A stretch of 64,000 nt of DNA, from NCBI GenBank assembly GCA_027924645.1, contig BSBN01001198.1, positions 2,108,001 through 2,172,000 on the forward strand. The letters run 5' to 3'. This DNA comes from Cunninghamia lanceolata (Eukaryota > Streptophyta > Pinopsida > Cupressales > Cupressaceae). The number at the start of each line of letters is the position of its first letter. The first letter of the stretch is position 1. A program made the position numbers and the translations under genes. Shown here piece after piece: positions 46,986 to 58,260 of this stretch. Under the pieces are notes generated by a model. The model was not told the origin of the DNA, made no database searches, and saw only the letters and a program-made list of their open reading frames with translations.

Positions 46986-46987
46986 CT

Positions 46988-48456
46988 TGTAATGTCCCCT
47001 TTTGGGTATTCTTATTTTTCACCTTGCACACAAATAAAACCTCTTAAAAGGAACATTAGTAAATTAATAATAAAATCAAAACATTAATTTGGATTAGTAA
47101 TACCATGATCATTAATGACAATTATATAATTCATACTCATTTTTCTTACTTATTCATATGGAACCTCATAGTGTACTTCGGGATGATAGTGCCTGGTCAC
47201 TAATCTAATCTAGCCGTAATGGAGGATAGGTGTATGTTTATTAAGGTGCGGGATAATAATACCCAAGGGCTTCATGGCACACCCGGCCATACCTCACCTC
47301 TTGGCTTAGGGGACTTCAATACACACCCGGTAATACCTCATCCACTTGAGAGTCACCTACCCTATGTGAGATTGATCATAATAATCTGCCCTTTCTTACT
47401 TAACTGTCCTCCTAGGTGAAATAGATAAGATTAAGGACGTGGCAATGTTCGTTTATCCCTAGTATATCATGGGCAAGACTTGATTAGTAAATGTAAGTTA
47501 GAAATATCATATTGATATGAGATTCATTTTCTTAGATGATTCGAAGATGCATGAGTGATCCTATGATCACCAATATAAGTATGTCCTTGCTTCCTCACAA
47601 GGTTTATTATAAATAATCTGAAATTCTTCTTTTATTGCTGTTGTTCCTATAATAGGAACTAAGTTTATTTTAATGATATTATCCACCAACTATGGCTGGA
47701 TATGTAAATATGAGATTGCTGCACCTTTCTTGCTTGAACTGCTAGATTAGAGTTCAATTCATACTCCCTGTCTTACTTAGATTGTTTAATAGAACTTCAT
47801 TTGTATTTGTTGCTTTATATAAATATATTATTCTTGCTTTTATATTCAGAAATATCTTCTTTATGCTCAGCAATATATGTCTTACTTAGACTGTTTAATA
47901 GAACTTCATTTGTATTCGTTGCTTTATATAAATATATTATTCTTGCTTTTATATTCAGAAATATCTTCTTTATGCTCAGCAATATATATATCCTCGATTG
48001 CTTTATTTATGCCTGATTTTGTTATTGATTCATTTCTGCCCGAGATGATTTGATGCTACAATGGAATTCAATCTGTATTAGACTCTTATATTTTCTGTAT
48101 TAGATGCTGAGAATCTGATGAGATGCTTGTTGATTGTTTTACAAAAAAAATTTGTGTAGTGTTTTTTTTCCATCAATTGATTATCCTTATTGCTTTTATA
48201 CCTTTCAAAATACTTCACCAACGGTTGTGACTTTTTCCTTAATGTGTTTGTTGTCCCATTAACAGCGATTGTCTTTATTATTAATCACTTTTTTAACCTT
48301 TATCTTACCTTCCACTGCTTATAATTTATGAACCTTCATATTAGTTAATACGTAACTTCATACTCTTTGGCTTTATTTATAATCACTGCCCTCTTTAGAC
48401 CCGATTCCTTATGGAATCTTCAACATGATTCGTTTGTCTTAATTTATTTTTATATC

Positions 48457-48489
<33 letters not shown>

Positions 48490-48704
48490 GTATAACAAAA
48501 TCATTAATATTATATTTATATTTATATTGATAGTTATATCATTATATAATAATAATATATTATATTTATATTTAAATAATATTTGGTTTATAATATAGTA
48601 TTTAATTTATTATTTTAATATATTTAATCATTTATTATTTAATGTAAGAATATTCAATTTATCATATGAATAATTGATTCAATTGTAAATATAGGGACAT
48701 GACA
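46988..48704 (-). repeat. 5' LTR of element D
   Basis: 1717 bases. Differs from 42944-44839 mainly by contraction of the minisatellite, a local duplication at 47800-47990 and a TA run at 48459-48483. Confidence 0.92.
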
Positions 48705-49345
48705 AAATGCAACCACCTAATCCAAGCACGTTGCTGCCCTGCAACATAATTGCGAAGATAACCCTCAACCCACTTATTCACTATCTCAGTCTGTCCATCC
48801 GTCTAAGGGTGATAACTACTGGTCGGTGTCAAATCTGTACCAGCTAATCGGAAAAGCTCCTGCCAAAACACACTAAGAAATCCGTTGTCCCGATCATTGA
48901 CAATGGTCTTTGGAAGGCCATGCAAACGAAACACCTCTCTAAAGAACAACTCTGCAACCTGCAGTGCTGAATAATCTGATGAAATAGCATAGAAGTGTGC
49001 ATATTTGGTTAACCTGTCAACAACCACACATATGCAATCTCTGCCCTGTACCTTCAAAAGACCTGTAATGAAGTCCATCAATATACTCTCCCACTTCTAC
49101 TCTAGAATAGGCAATGGCTAAAGTAGTCCTGCTGGGAAAGTATGCTCGGACTTGTTTTGCTGACATGTCAAACACTCTCTAACATGCTACAACACATCAT
49201 CCTGGAGACCTCACCATGAGAATCTCTCTCTAATCTGCCTAAAGGTTTTAAAAACCATGGATGCCCTGCTAGAGATTTGTCATGGATAGTTCTCAAAATC
49301 TTCTACTTCAATTTTGATTCAGGTACTAAGAATATCCTATCCTTA
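48705..49345 (-). pseudogene. Element C: integrase zinc domain and core start
   Basis: MDFITGLLKVQGRDCICVVV (first Asp), VNDRDNGFLSVFWQELFRL (second Asp), SSYHP then TAG (CAG-to-TAG), DGQTEIVNKWVEGYLRNYVA (Glu). The Cys pair of the zinc domain, CLTCQQNK, lies near 49165. Core residues remain but the frame is broken. Confidence 0.85.
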
Positions 49346-49985
49346 TATTATATCACATCATCTACCACCTTATATCTATCATCCTGAATCAAACCATCCA
49401 TGAGCTCGTATGCAAATGTACTCTTGGAATACTCAACTAAAAGTTGAGATTTCCAATCAGCTGAAATCTCACTCATAGAGCAAATAGTAGGCCTCCTAGA
49501 AAGTGCATTGACAACAACGTTCTTCTTACCCTTCACAAACTCAATGTCAAAATCATATGCCTATATTTTACTGACCCATTTTTGTTGCCTCTCATTCAAA
49601 TCTTTTTGCTCTAAGAAGTATTTCAAGCTATTGTGGTCGGTCCTCACCACGAACTTCGCACCTACCAAGTACTGACGAAACTTTGCCAATACATGCATAA
49701 TGGCAAGCATTTTCTTGTCATAGGTGGAATACAATCTCTCAACATCTCGCAACTACCTGCTCTCATATGCAATAGGATGTCGATTCTACATCAACACAGC
49801 TCCAATACCCTCACCTGATACATCACACTCAAGTACAAAGAACTGTGTATAATCCGGTAATGCTAAAACTGGAGTAGTAGTCATCACCTCCTTAAGCTTG
49901 TCAAAAGCCACCTGAGCCTCGCCTGACCACCTGAAAACCCCTTTCTTAGTGAGATTTGTAAGTGGTGCTGCCAACTATGAAAATC
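49346..49985 (-). pseudogene. Element C: RNase H
   Basis: [78 protein letters not shown] and VKGKKNVVVNALSRRP. The last catalytic Asp (VDALS in B) is Asn here. Stops separate the blocks. Confidence 0.85.
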
Positions 49986-50860
49986 CTCTAACAAATCTCC
50001 TGTAATAACTACATAAACCCAAGAAACCTCTCAAATCTGAAACGTTCCTAGGAATGGGCCACTCCTAGGTAGCCTGAATCTTCTCTAGATGTACTCTAAC
50101 TCCATCTACACTAATGACATGTCCCAAATAAAGTATTTCCGTCATCCCAAACTCACATTTGTAAGCCTTAACATACACTGACTGCCTCCATAACTCCTAG
50201 TACCTCATCAAGATGCCGAAGATGCTCCTCCCAAGTCTTACTATAAATCAAAATGTCATCAAAGAAGACCAATAGAAACTTATGCAACTGCTTATTGAAC
50301 ACATGATTCATACAAGACTAAAATGCAGTAGGCGCATTAGTAAGACCGAATGGCATGACCAAGAACTCATAGTGTCTGTAGTAATATCTGAATGTTATCT
50401 TATGTATATCCTCATCACGAACACGAATCTAATGATAGCCTGAACGAAGATCAATCTTAGAGAAATACACAGCCCCATGTAACTCATCAAGAAGCTCATC
50501 GATCCTGGGAATTGGATACCTGTTTTTTATGGTCTTCTTGTTCAATGCCCTGTAATCAATACACATCCGCATGGTACTATCCTTCCTCACCAAAACAACC
50601 GAAGAAGCAAATGGACTAGATGAAGGTCGAATGTGTCCCATGTCAAGAAAATCCTTAATCATATTCTCTATCTCCACCTTGAAGTGTTGCGGATGACGAT
50701 AAGGTGCTATATTCACCGGTTTGATGCCCTCCTCTAACTCAATCACATGCTCAAATCCATGATCTAGTGGTCTACCTGGAGGAATATCACCAAATACCAA
50801 ATTGTGCTTATCCAATACTGATTAGACATCTACATGATACTACGGCTCATTGGAAGAAGA
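49986..50860 (-). pseudogene. Element C: reverse transcriptase
   Basis: [53 protein letters not shown] then [15 protein letters not shown] block near 50350, and VFFDDILIYSK near 50255 (catalytic DD). Several stops, again TAG or TGA. Confidence 0.85.
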
Positions 50861-51179
50861 TTTGGAAGATATAAAACATTGGGTTGCCAATGCAACATCA
50901 TCATGACGAAACAAAGTCTCCATACGCCTAGCTGAAACAACCCTGGGTCCTCCATCAAAAAGTGCTCTCAATATAACCTTCTTCCCATCATGTATAAACT
51001 CCAACTCCATCTTTTGGAAATCCTAAATGTAGCGGCCAACTGACTATAACCACTGGACTCCCAAAACAATGTTTATCTCTCCAAGTCCAACCGTGTAGAA
51101 ATCATCTATCAAAATGTAATCACCCATCTGAATGCTAAGCTGATGTACCTTCTTAGTGCAACTCATGGTAAAGCCATCT

Positions 51180-51430
51180 GCAACTGTCACTAAGAACCTC
51201 GGAAAGTCCTCAGGCTATAATCCTCTCTTCACAACTAAACATTCATCAATAAAGTTGTGAGTAGCTCCACTGTCTATTACACAAATGACATGTCCCTTAA
51301 GGACTCCTTCCAAACAAAAGGGATTATACCTAGGTACTCCTGAAATAGATGCAATAGTCACTGGACCTGTAGTACCTGTATCATTAGCCTCAAGCTCCAA
51401 TGTAGGTTGTTGCTCCATATGATCAGCATC
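51180..51430 (-). pseudogene. Element C: protease
   Basis: GVPRYNPFCLEGVLKGHVIC, then VIDSGATHNFIDECLVVKRG with the canonical DSGA active site. A stop follows near 51215. Confidence 0.8.
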
Positions 51431-52003
51431 ACTATCTGAACCTGTATCCTCAATAGTCTGATCCTCTACATCTGAAATGACCTCTATAAGTTGTGCCTTG
51501 CCTTTCCCAAGGCATCTATGTCCTGGTTCCCATCGTTCCTTGCAAGAAAAGCAAAGTTTCTTCCTCCTGTATTAATTCTTTGTCTCATTATCCAATCTAG
51601 GAGCTGTAAACTTAGGCTGAATAGGTTTTCTTTGATTAGAGCTTGTGCCTTTGAAACTTTTCTTTTGTGGTGTGAATGTACGAGTAGTATCTAAATCAAG
51701 TGCAAGCTAAATAGCCTCATCAAGTGTACTTGGCTTATGAGCTTTAACCTAACCTCTTATCATGTTATTCAAACCCTCAACAAATAGCATAGGAACTCTC
51801 TTATCCAACATTTCTAGAACCATCACTGCTATCTTTTGGAACTCATTGACATAGGAGTCCACTGTACCAACCTGTTTCAATTGAGCCAAATCTCTGTAGT
51901 AGACTTCCACATCTTTTCTGTCAAACCTGGTAATGAGTTTATTTGTGAACTCAACATATGAAGTGATCTTGTTGTGATGCTGTGAGACAAGTCCATGATG
52001 CCA
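51431..52003 (-). pseudogene. Element C: gag C-terminal half
   Basis: WHHGLVSQHHNKITSYVEFT, VGTVDSYVNEFQKIAVMVLE, MLFVEGLNNMIRG, then near 51520-51565 the zinc knuckle CFSCKERWEPGHRC. It joins 57492-57742 once insertion E is removed (DWW / HHG). Confidence 0.85.
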
Positions 52004-52972
52004 TGTAATGACCCCTTTTAGGAAGATCAAAATTTCTTAACCTTGCACACAATTTTAACTTCTCGTATGATCAATTGCTCTTGGTAATACTTGCTGATAT
52101 AATACCTTGTGCTGATCTAATACCTGTATTTGATGGAAGACCAATCTGCTGTTTGCTGATTTATATTACTGTATAATCTTTTTTTTTACTTCACACTTCA
52201 CACTTCCTTTTTATATCTTCAATGGTGTATGGCTGCAACTATTGCCAAGAGAGGCAACACTTCATAAAGAGAATTATTCCCTTTTAATATATTTCTTTTC
52301 TTTAACTCAAAACATATATATTATATCTCAGATATATCTGTTGTTCTTATAAGGTTGCTAGTGTACATAAGTATCTCTGAAATGGTCTATTACAACTAAG
52401 AAATATATTATTCCTTATGCTCAGCGATATATCATCAGAAAATGTATATTTTTTCTTCTGCCCTCCTCCTCACTGCTACCTTTTCTCATAAATATATCTC
52501 TATATTTTTTTGAGGAGAGCCCTCCCTTTTGAGAGGGTGATGACTCTTCAAAGAGTCATTTCTCTTTATCAGATCGTTGCCCTTTCAAGGCTGATCGCAG
52601 TCTTTAGAATTAATTGCTCCTTTTTAATTTATTTGCCAACTTATAGTGATCACTGCCTTTATTCTTATTAATCGATGCATATGCCTTCATTTAAATATAT
52701 CCATGATTCCCAAATAAGAATCGTTGCCTTAATCATATATTAACCACTGCCTTTAATCCATAAGCGCTGCCTTTTGTTGATCCTAATCTGCCTATGGTAA
52801 TCGCATGTCTTATATGTTGGCATATTACATTGTTATGGTTCGGTTCAGTTGGTAGTTCGATATAACCATATAACTGTCCCTAACTGTCAACTCCCTCACT
52901 CAGAGTTTATATACATTGTTTTGTATCTGCATATCATCGAATGAATGAATAAAGCATTTACTGTTTATTATT

Positions 52973-52987
52973 TGGTATCAAAGTAGG
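52973..52987 (+). other. Primer binding site of element F
   Basis: TGGTATCAAAGTAGG two bases after the 5' LTR, initiator tRNA-Met type with mismatches after base 7. Confidence 0.75.
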
Positions 52988-55234
52988 TTTAGCTGTTCTT
53001 GTGCGATGTGAGGTGTTCGGTGTAGATTCATTTATCAGAGCAGTTGTTGATCCTAATCCTATGGAGGTGAAATGTGACGAAGCAGAAAAATGAATATGAT
53101 GTGTGAGAATTTCATGTGGCATCTGTTATCTTCATGCCATTTTAGGGATGGAATTAAGAGCCAACATCGTTTGTAATGTAGAGTGGCGTGACAAGGTGTG
53201 TCAGAGAGAAAGACAGATGGTCTAGTATGCAAGATCGCGTTCATCAGAAACTTTTAATATATTTATATCCTTTGAAGGTGATTGGAACATTTGAGAATAT
53301 GTTTAATGGTTGCTCCGCCATTCATCAGAAGAAGAAGATTGCAGTAAAGTAGTTCTAATGTGCGTAGGTATTTGAAAGACCAAGACGTTTGTTTTTAACA
53401 GACGTAACAATGGCGTCTCTTTTAAGGACCTAAACCATCTTTCTGCATACAAAGATCGAAGATTTAATCAGGCATGGGAAATAGTGGTTGAGCCCTCTGT
53501 GTTGTAGTGGAATTTTTATTGTTTGTCTTTGTTAAGTTTGTGTCTTTATTAAACATTGGAGGCATTAGAATTAGGAATTTTGACATGAAGAGCCATTTCA
53601 TTACATACAGTATCAGTTAGAGAATCAACATTATATATTTGCAGATAATTGTATTGCCCGTTGAATTCAGTTTTACCAGGCATGTAGTTTTGGAGATTGC
53701 TTGAGGAGAAGGCCGTTGAATGCTGCATCTTATGTTTCCAGGCATGGCTGCGTCAAGACTGTTACATATACAAGAATTGTGAGTTTGTATAACAAGGTCC
53801 ATGGAAATTTGAAAACGTTGAAATCGTTGCCCGTTTGTATGAAAAGAGCAATGTGATCTTGTGTCAGTGAAATGTATTGCTATTGTTGACGTCTGGAAGG
53901 TGTTTGTGTGCCCGTGAAGACTGTGAGAAAGGCGCAGATCTAAAGGTCAATATAAAACTGTTGAAAGGTTTAAAAGCCAGCGTTCCCCATCTCAATAACC
54001 ATTGAAAGTTTTAAAAGGTTTTGGAGTTTATTTTTAAAATCTTTTTAACATCAATGCCTATCCAGTCAATAACTATATAGGCATTATCAGTGCAATTTTA
54101 TATAGTTTGCATGGAATAATTATGTGGAGAAAAGGGTCCTGTAGAATATTTCATGTGTAATCAAACATTCAAAAGGTCTTGCATCCTTCAAAGTGGTATG
54201 GTTCAATGTTTGCACACAGACAGATTTAGTTGTTTTTGGTTTCTATTTTGAAGTGGCATGTGAATATTTTAAAGTGGTAATCAGAAATTCAAAGAGGGAT
54301 CTTAAATTTTGAGAAAGTGTGATAATTTTGTCAAATATAACAAAGGTGGTTGTGAAATTCTAGAGTTTTTATATTTTTATTTGGAGTAATAAGGCTTAAT
54401 TTGATGAATGTTTAATAATACCTTGGAGATATAAGGTTGATTAGTGTATGGGTCTATCACTGGTTCGAATTGACATTATCATCATGAATGCACATATCTC
54501 AAAGATAGCTTATGCTTTCAGGGCCATCTTTTCTATTCCTGATGAGGCCTCCAAAAACTCACCCAAGACATCAGTTGGTTAAAGTGTAACAGGGTCATAT
54601 TGCAGGCAGGTGGCATCGGAGGATGGAGGATTTTCCATCATCTCAAGTTAGCTTCTCGCTTTGAGATGATGCTTTGCATGAGAAGCGTTTTTGGTTTTGG
54701 TTGTTTTGTTTTTCTTTGTTGATGCTGACGGATTTGAAGAATGTATGTTTTGTGAAGATTATGTTTTGGAGACAGGTTTGGGATTTGGTGTTGAGTTCAA
54801 TATGGATTGTTGTCCAACAAGCTTCAAAGAGTATATGATCAAGAATTATACCCTTTCGCGGTCACTAGACAATGGTAAAGATTTGTCGTATCTTTTAGGG
54901 TTCATTGTCGAATAATTCTAGACTCTGTGATTTGAGAGCTTGAAACTAAAGAGCTCAAGAACACAGCTCGAAGCTACGCCTTTCCGAGGGTAGACAAGAC
55001 AACATGATGGAGCCCCGCTTGGTTCAGGATTTGTTCTTTGGGAAAAGATCTATAAAATATGTATTCATATTATGTAAACAGCTTTGTTGAATATTGTAAT
55101 GTGCCGTACCTATTTGTATTTTTTAATGATCATTTATGTGTGATTTTTTATTATTATTGTGTGATCTTTCAAACTAGAGAGAAGAATGCAGAAGAGGTTT
55201 TCAGTTTTCCTGCAGATGTGTTGCCGGAGCATAC
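52988..55234 (+). other. Leader-like interior of element F
   Basis: No domain recognised. A 74-codon frame at 54691-54915 has a hydrophobic start (MVLVVLFFFVDADGF) and several Cys residues but no homologue I know. Immediately before it lies the hairpin at 54636-54686. Confidence 0.5.
54636..54686 (+). other. Hairpin with two alternative pairings
   Basis: CATCATCTCAA (54636-54646) pairs perfectly with TTGAGATGATG (54661-54671). GCTTCTC in its loop (54651-54657) pairs with GAGAAGC (54680-54686). The two stems overlap topologically and exclude each other. Confidence 0.7.
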
Positions 55235-55239
55235 AATAT

Positions 55240-56841
55240 ATAGCATATAACCCAAACCCAGAAAATTTACAACAGATATAAACAAACTATCAACTACCTA
55301 GATAGTAAAATGACCAATAATAAATTACTGTGACATACCCATGTTCAGATTTGCAACTTCATATTTCAGCTGTTGCCGAACCCGCAAATAGGCATAGCCA
55401 AAATCACTCCAAACTCCAAGGAATAGAAAATATCATGCCTATATTAATAGCAGCAATACAAGAGGCCCTAGACACCTTATACAATGCAAAATAGAAGCTG
55501 CCCGCAAAGAGAAATGAAGCTCAAAACTCCCAACTTCATGCCTAGATGTGTACGGCCATGGCTGGAAGTGTATATCAGCAGCAAAAATGACCAATAGCCT
55601 CTGAAATATTTCTGTTAGGAACTGATTGCAGTCTACAAGGCTAGGCAACAAAGTATGAAGAAGTTTGCTGCTCCCAAATGCTCCAAAAATCACTCAACTG
55701 TGGTATGGCCTTATGCAAATATGTACGGCCAGCAAAAAAGTTTTACATAGCAGCAATAACTCTTCTCAACCACAACAAAATCTACCTTTAAAACAGTCCT
55801 TCCAATCTGCACACATAAATCTCCATTAAACTGCAAAGGATGTATCAAGAATTGCATCAAACCTTCAATCCGTCAACTCCATTGAAGCACATTTGTGAAT
55901 ACTGAATATATCCACCATAGAAGGCACCGTTGGGTGATCTTTCACACCTGTGGGATACCGCTACTCAGGGAGGTTTTCGTCTCCAAGAGCCTTTGGTTTG
56001 AATCCTCAAACCCTAGAGCCAAAGCTCCAAAGCCCTAGCAAGAGAAATCTCAAAGAGAGAAGAAAATAATAATCCAAGCATATCCAAATGAGAGCACTTT
56101 TCCTCCCTTTATACTTTTCCAACTAGGAGTCTCTAAAATCCTCTTGCATATGGAATAAAACATAAGAGGGAAAATACATTTTACCATATTATAATTCTCT
56201 TTAATTCTTTTCTCAACATCACCCTTAAAATCCCCTCTTTTAAAACAACATTAAGTTATTGAGCCTAGGCACCAAGGTCCAATATTAAATAATAATGTTT
56301 AATTTACGGACTTTAAAACGGAGGCTAAGATGATGTCGGAAACCAATGATCTATAGCTCGTTGGAAAGGTATTGACAAGATGAATCCAACCCCACTCTCA
56401 AAATCCCATTCCGATACCAATCCTGAACTTACTAAAAATAGTAACGGCCATAAGCAAACTGAGCCAACTCAGAGGGTGCCAACTAGATCCACAAACCATC
56501 TGATAACTCCGAGCTCAGTGCAATGTCTATGAGAGCCAACAGCCGACTGCCAAGTCGCCCAAACAGCGCCAAACTGCCACTTACTAAAAATAGCAGTGAC
56601 CACCGGGGACCAAAGAGAACAAACCCAAAAAAACCCAGAAAGATTAATGACATGCAAGCACTTACTATAAATAGTAAGTACGGACAAGTTGTCCGAAATC
56701 CCTCTGGAAAGTGTCAACCATCTCCATTGGATCACCCAAACACCCTGGTGACATCGAAATATTCCTCTGATTATGCTGTCACCAACCCAGAAGGTCAGCT
56801 CTGACTGAATTGCAAGAGAACCCGAAAATGGGGACATTACA
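55240..56841 (-). repeat. LTR-like insertion G inside element F
   Basis: Flanked by AATAT at 55235-55239 and 56842-56846. The right end GGGGACATTACA is the canonical LTR end word. Minus strand has a TATAAAGGGAGG box near 56104. The left end (ATAGCATATAACCC) is not a canonical TG/CA terminus, so the boundary or type is uncertain. A TGTGACATACCC word at 55333 might be the true end. Confidence 0.6.
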
Positions 56842-56894
56842 AATATTTTAGCATTAAGGGGGGGTACCTTGGTACTATTGCAGGAACAATGTAA

Positions 56895-56905
56895 TAAGGG
56901 GGGAA
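56895..56905 (+). other. Polypurine tract of element F
   Basis: TAAGGGGGGAA directly before the 3' LTR. A second purine run (AAGGGGGGG, near 56856) lies 40 bases upstream. Confidence 0.8.
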
Positions 56906-57491
56906 TGTTGGAATATTACATTGTTATGGTTCGGTTCGGTTGGTAGTTCGGTATAACCATATAACTGTCCCTAACTGTCAACTCCCTTACTCAGAGTTTA
57001 TATACATTGTTTTGTATCTGCATATCATCAAATGAATGAATAAAGCATTTATTGTTTATTATTATATACTACTAATCACTGCTTTTAATATTTATCAAAT
57101 CGTAGCCTCTTAGTTTATAGTATGATATTTATTGATATTTATTTATTATATATTTATAGTATTAATATATGATTATACTTACAATAATATTTATATTGCT
57201 AATATTTATATTTATATATATTTATATTTGTTATAAATAATATTTCTCTGGTAATTAAAATAAATATATTATATTTAAATTATATATAATAGTATTGTTT
57301 AATATTATAAATATTATGTATTAACATTATATACGTTTATATTGATATATACACAATTATTACCAGACGTGCTCTCTATCATCCAAATTGACTATGGAGG
57401 AGACATGACACGAACCATAAAACAACTTCATCGTTTTATCATAATGTTTAAATCTTTAATTTAAACAATACCTTAATATCGGGACATGACA

Positions 57492-58159
57492 TGCCACCAA
57501 TCATAAGCTAATCTCTCCAAATGCATAGTAGCAAAGTGTATGGCCTTTTCCTCACTCATTGACTTGAGTGTAAGAAAAGTGTCAAGCTTGTGTACCCATG
57601 CTCTAGCACTGATTTTGCCGCTACCATCAAAGTTAGGAAGAGGTATTTTGTTCAATGCATCTTTGTACTCCTTAGGTTGCTTGGTTTGTCTTCGTTGACT
57701 TTGCTCAACCATAGCCCTTCGTCTATCCTTCCTTTGGTTCATGTATTTGTTCTAACATGCTCAAGAAGTGCATCATAATCATCAACCATGGATATCAAAT
57801 CTTCATCAAATGGTGGTTCCTCCTCCTCAACATGTATCTCCTCCTCAACCTCTTCTTCTCTAGAAAGAAAAGTGGGCTGCATAGGCCTATCTGTAATAGT
57901 TGTGCATGTCCTCCTAGCACGAGGTGAACCAACAACACTACCAACACCTGTATTAGCTGGATTAACTTGATTGACTCTCACATTAGTCAATGATTGTGTG
58001 AAAAGTTGTTATCATCTGGTTTTGGGTTGCCATCAATTGTGCAATGTTCTCATTTGTAGTATGTTGTTCCGCTGCCATCATACGTTGACCGGCTACTATA
58101 TCTCTCATCATGTCACCAATGTTATCCCTTGGCGGACTACCTGCTCTTCTATCTCCCAT
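57492..58159 (-). pseudogene. Element C: gag N-terminal half
   Basis: ATG at 58159-58157 gives MGDRRAGSPPRDNIGDMMRD. Two frameshifts (near 57985 and 57740) lead through an acidic EEEVEEEIHVEEEEPPFDED block to LPNFDGSGKISARAWVHKLD and AIHFATMHLERLAYDWW, the conserved retrotransposon gag core. It is then cut by E. Confidence 0.85.
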
Positions 58160-58247
58160 ATTGCTCTGATTTGTACCTGATCTTCTTCTATAATGAAATG
58201 GAAGAGGATTAATTTCGCTCATAACCCCATAGGCTGGCAAGATCCAA

Positions 58248-58259
58248 GCTTTGATAACA
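58248..58259 (-). other. Primer binding site of element C, mutated
   Basis: Minus strand TGTTATCAAAGC, with G-to-T at the third base of the usual TGGTATCAAAGC, one base inside the LTR. Confidence 0.75.
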
Positions 58260-58260
58260 T

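Larger units (their letters stand above)
42944..48704 (-). mobile_element. Non-autonomous LTR element D, 5.76 kb
   Basis: Complete, with LTRs 42944-44839 and 46988-48704, AAATG target duplications (42939-42943 and 48705-48709), a polypurine tract (AGTGGGGAGGAC, 44840-44851) and a primer site. The 2.15-kb interior has no gag or pol, only the pol 3' words (GCTTGAGGACAAGC) and an RNase H-like fragment. It would have depended on proteins of a C-like element. It sits in the integrase of C. Confidence 0.92.
52815..57061 (+). mobile_element. Short-LTR non-autonomous element F, 4.25 kb
   Basis: LTRs 52815-52970 and 56906-57061, both 156 bases with six differences, TTATA target duplications (52810-52814, 57062-57066), primer site and polypurine tract. 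LTRs start TGTTGG but end TTTATTA rather than CA. No gag or pol is seen in the interior. Very short LTRs with a long non-coding body recall TRIM/LARD-type parasites, probably Copia-mobilised (TGTTG start), which is an inference. Confidence 0.88.
52004..57491 (-). repeat. Solo LTR E (1.24 kb native) with nested element F
   Basis: TGTAATGACCCCTTTTAGGA to TCGGGACATGACA, flanked by TGCCA at 51999-52003 and 57492-57496. Its own sequence is 52004-52814 plus 57067-57491. It interrupts gag of C. Confidence 0.92.

Noticed and set aside
56469..56837. 122-codon minus-strand frame near the end of insertion G
   Set aside because: It lies in LTR U3 sequence that ends at GGGGACATTACA and has no retroelement or host domain.
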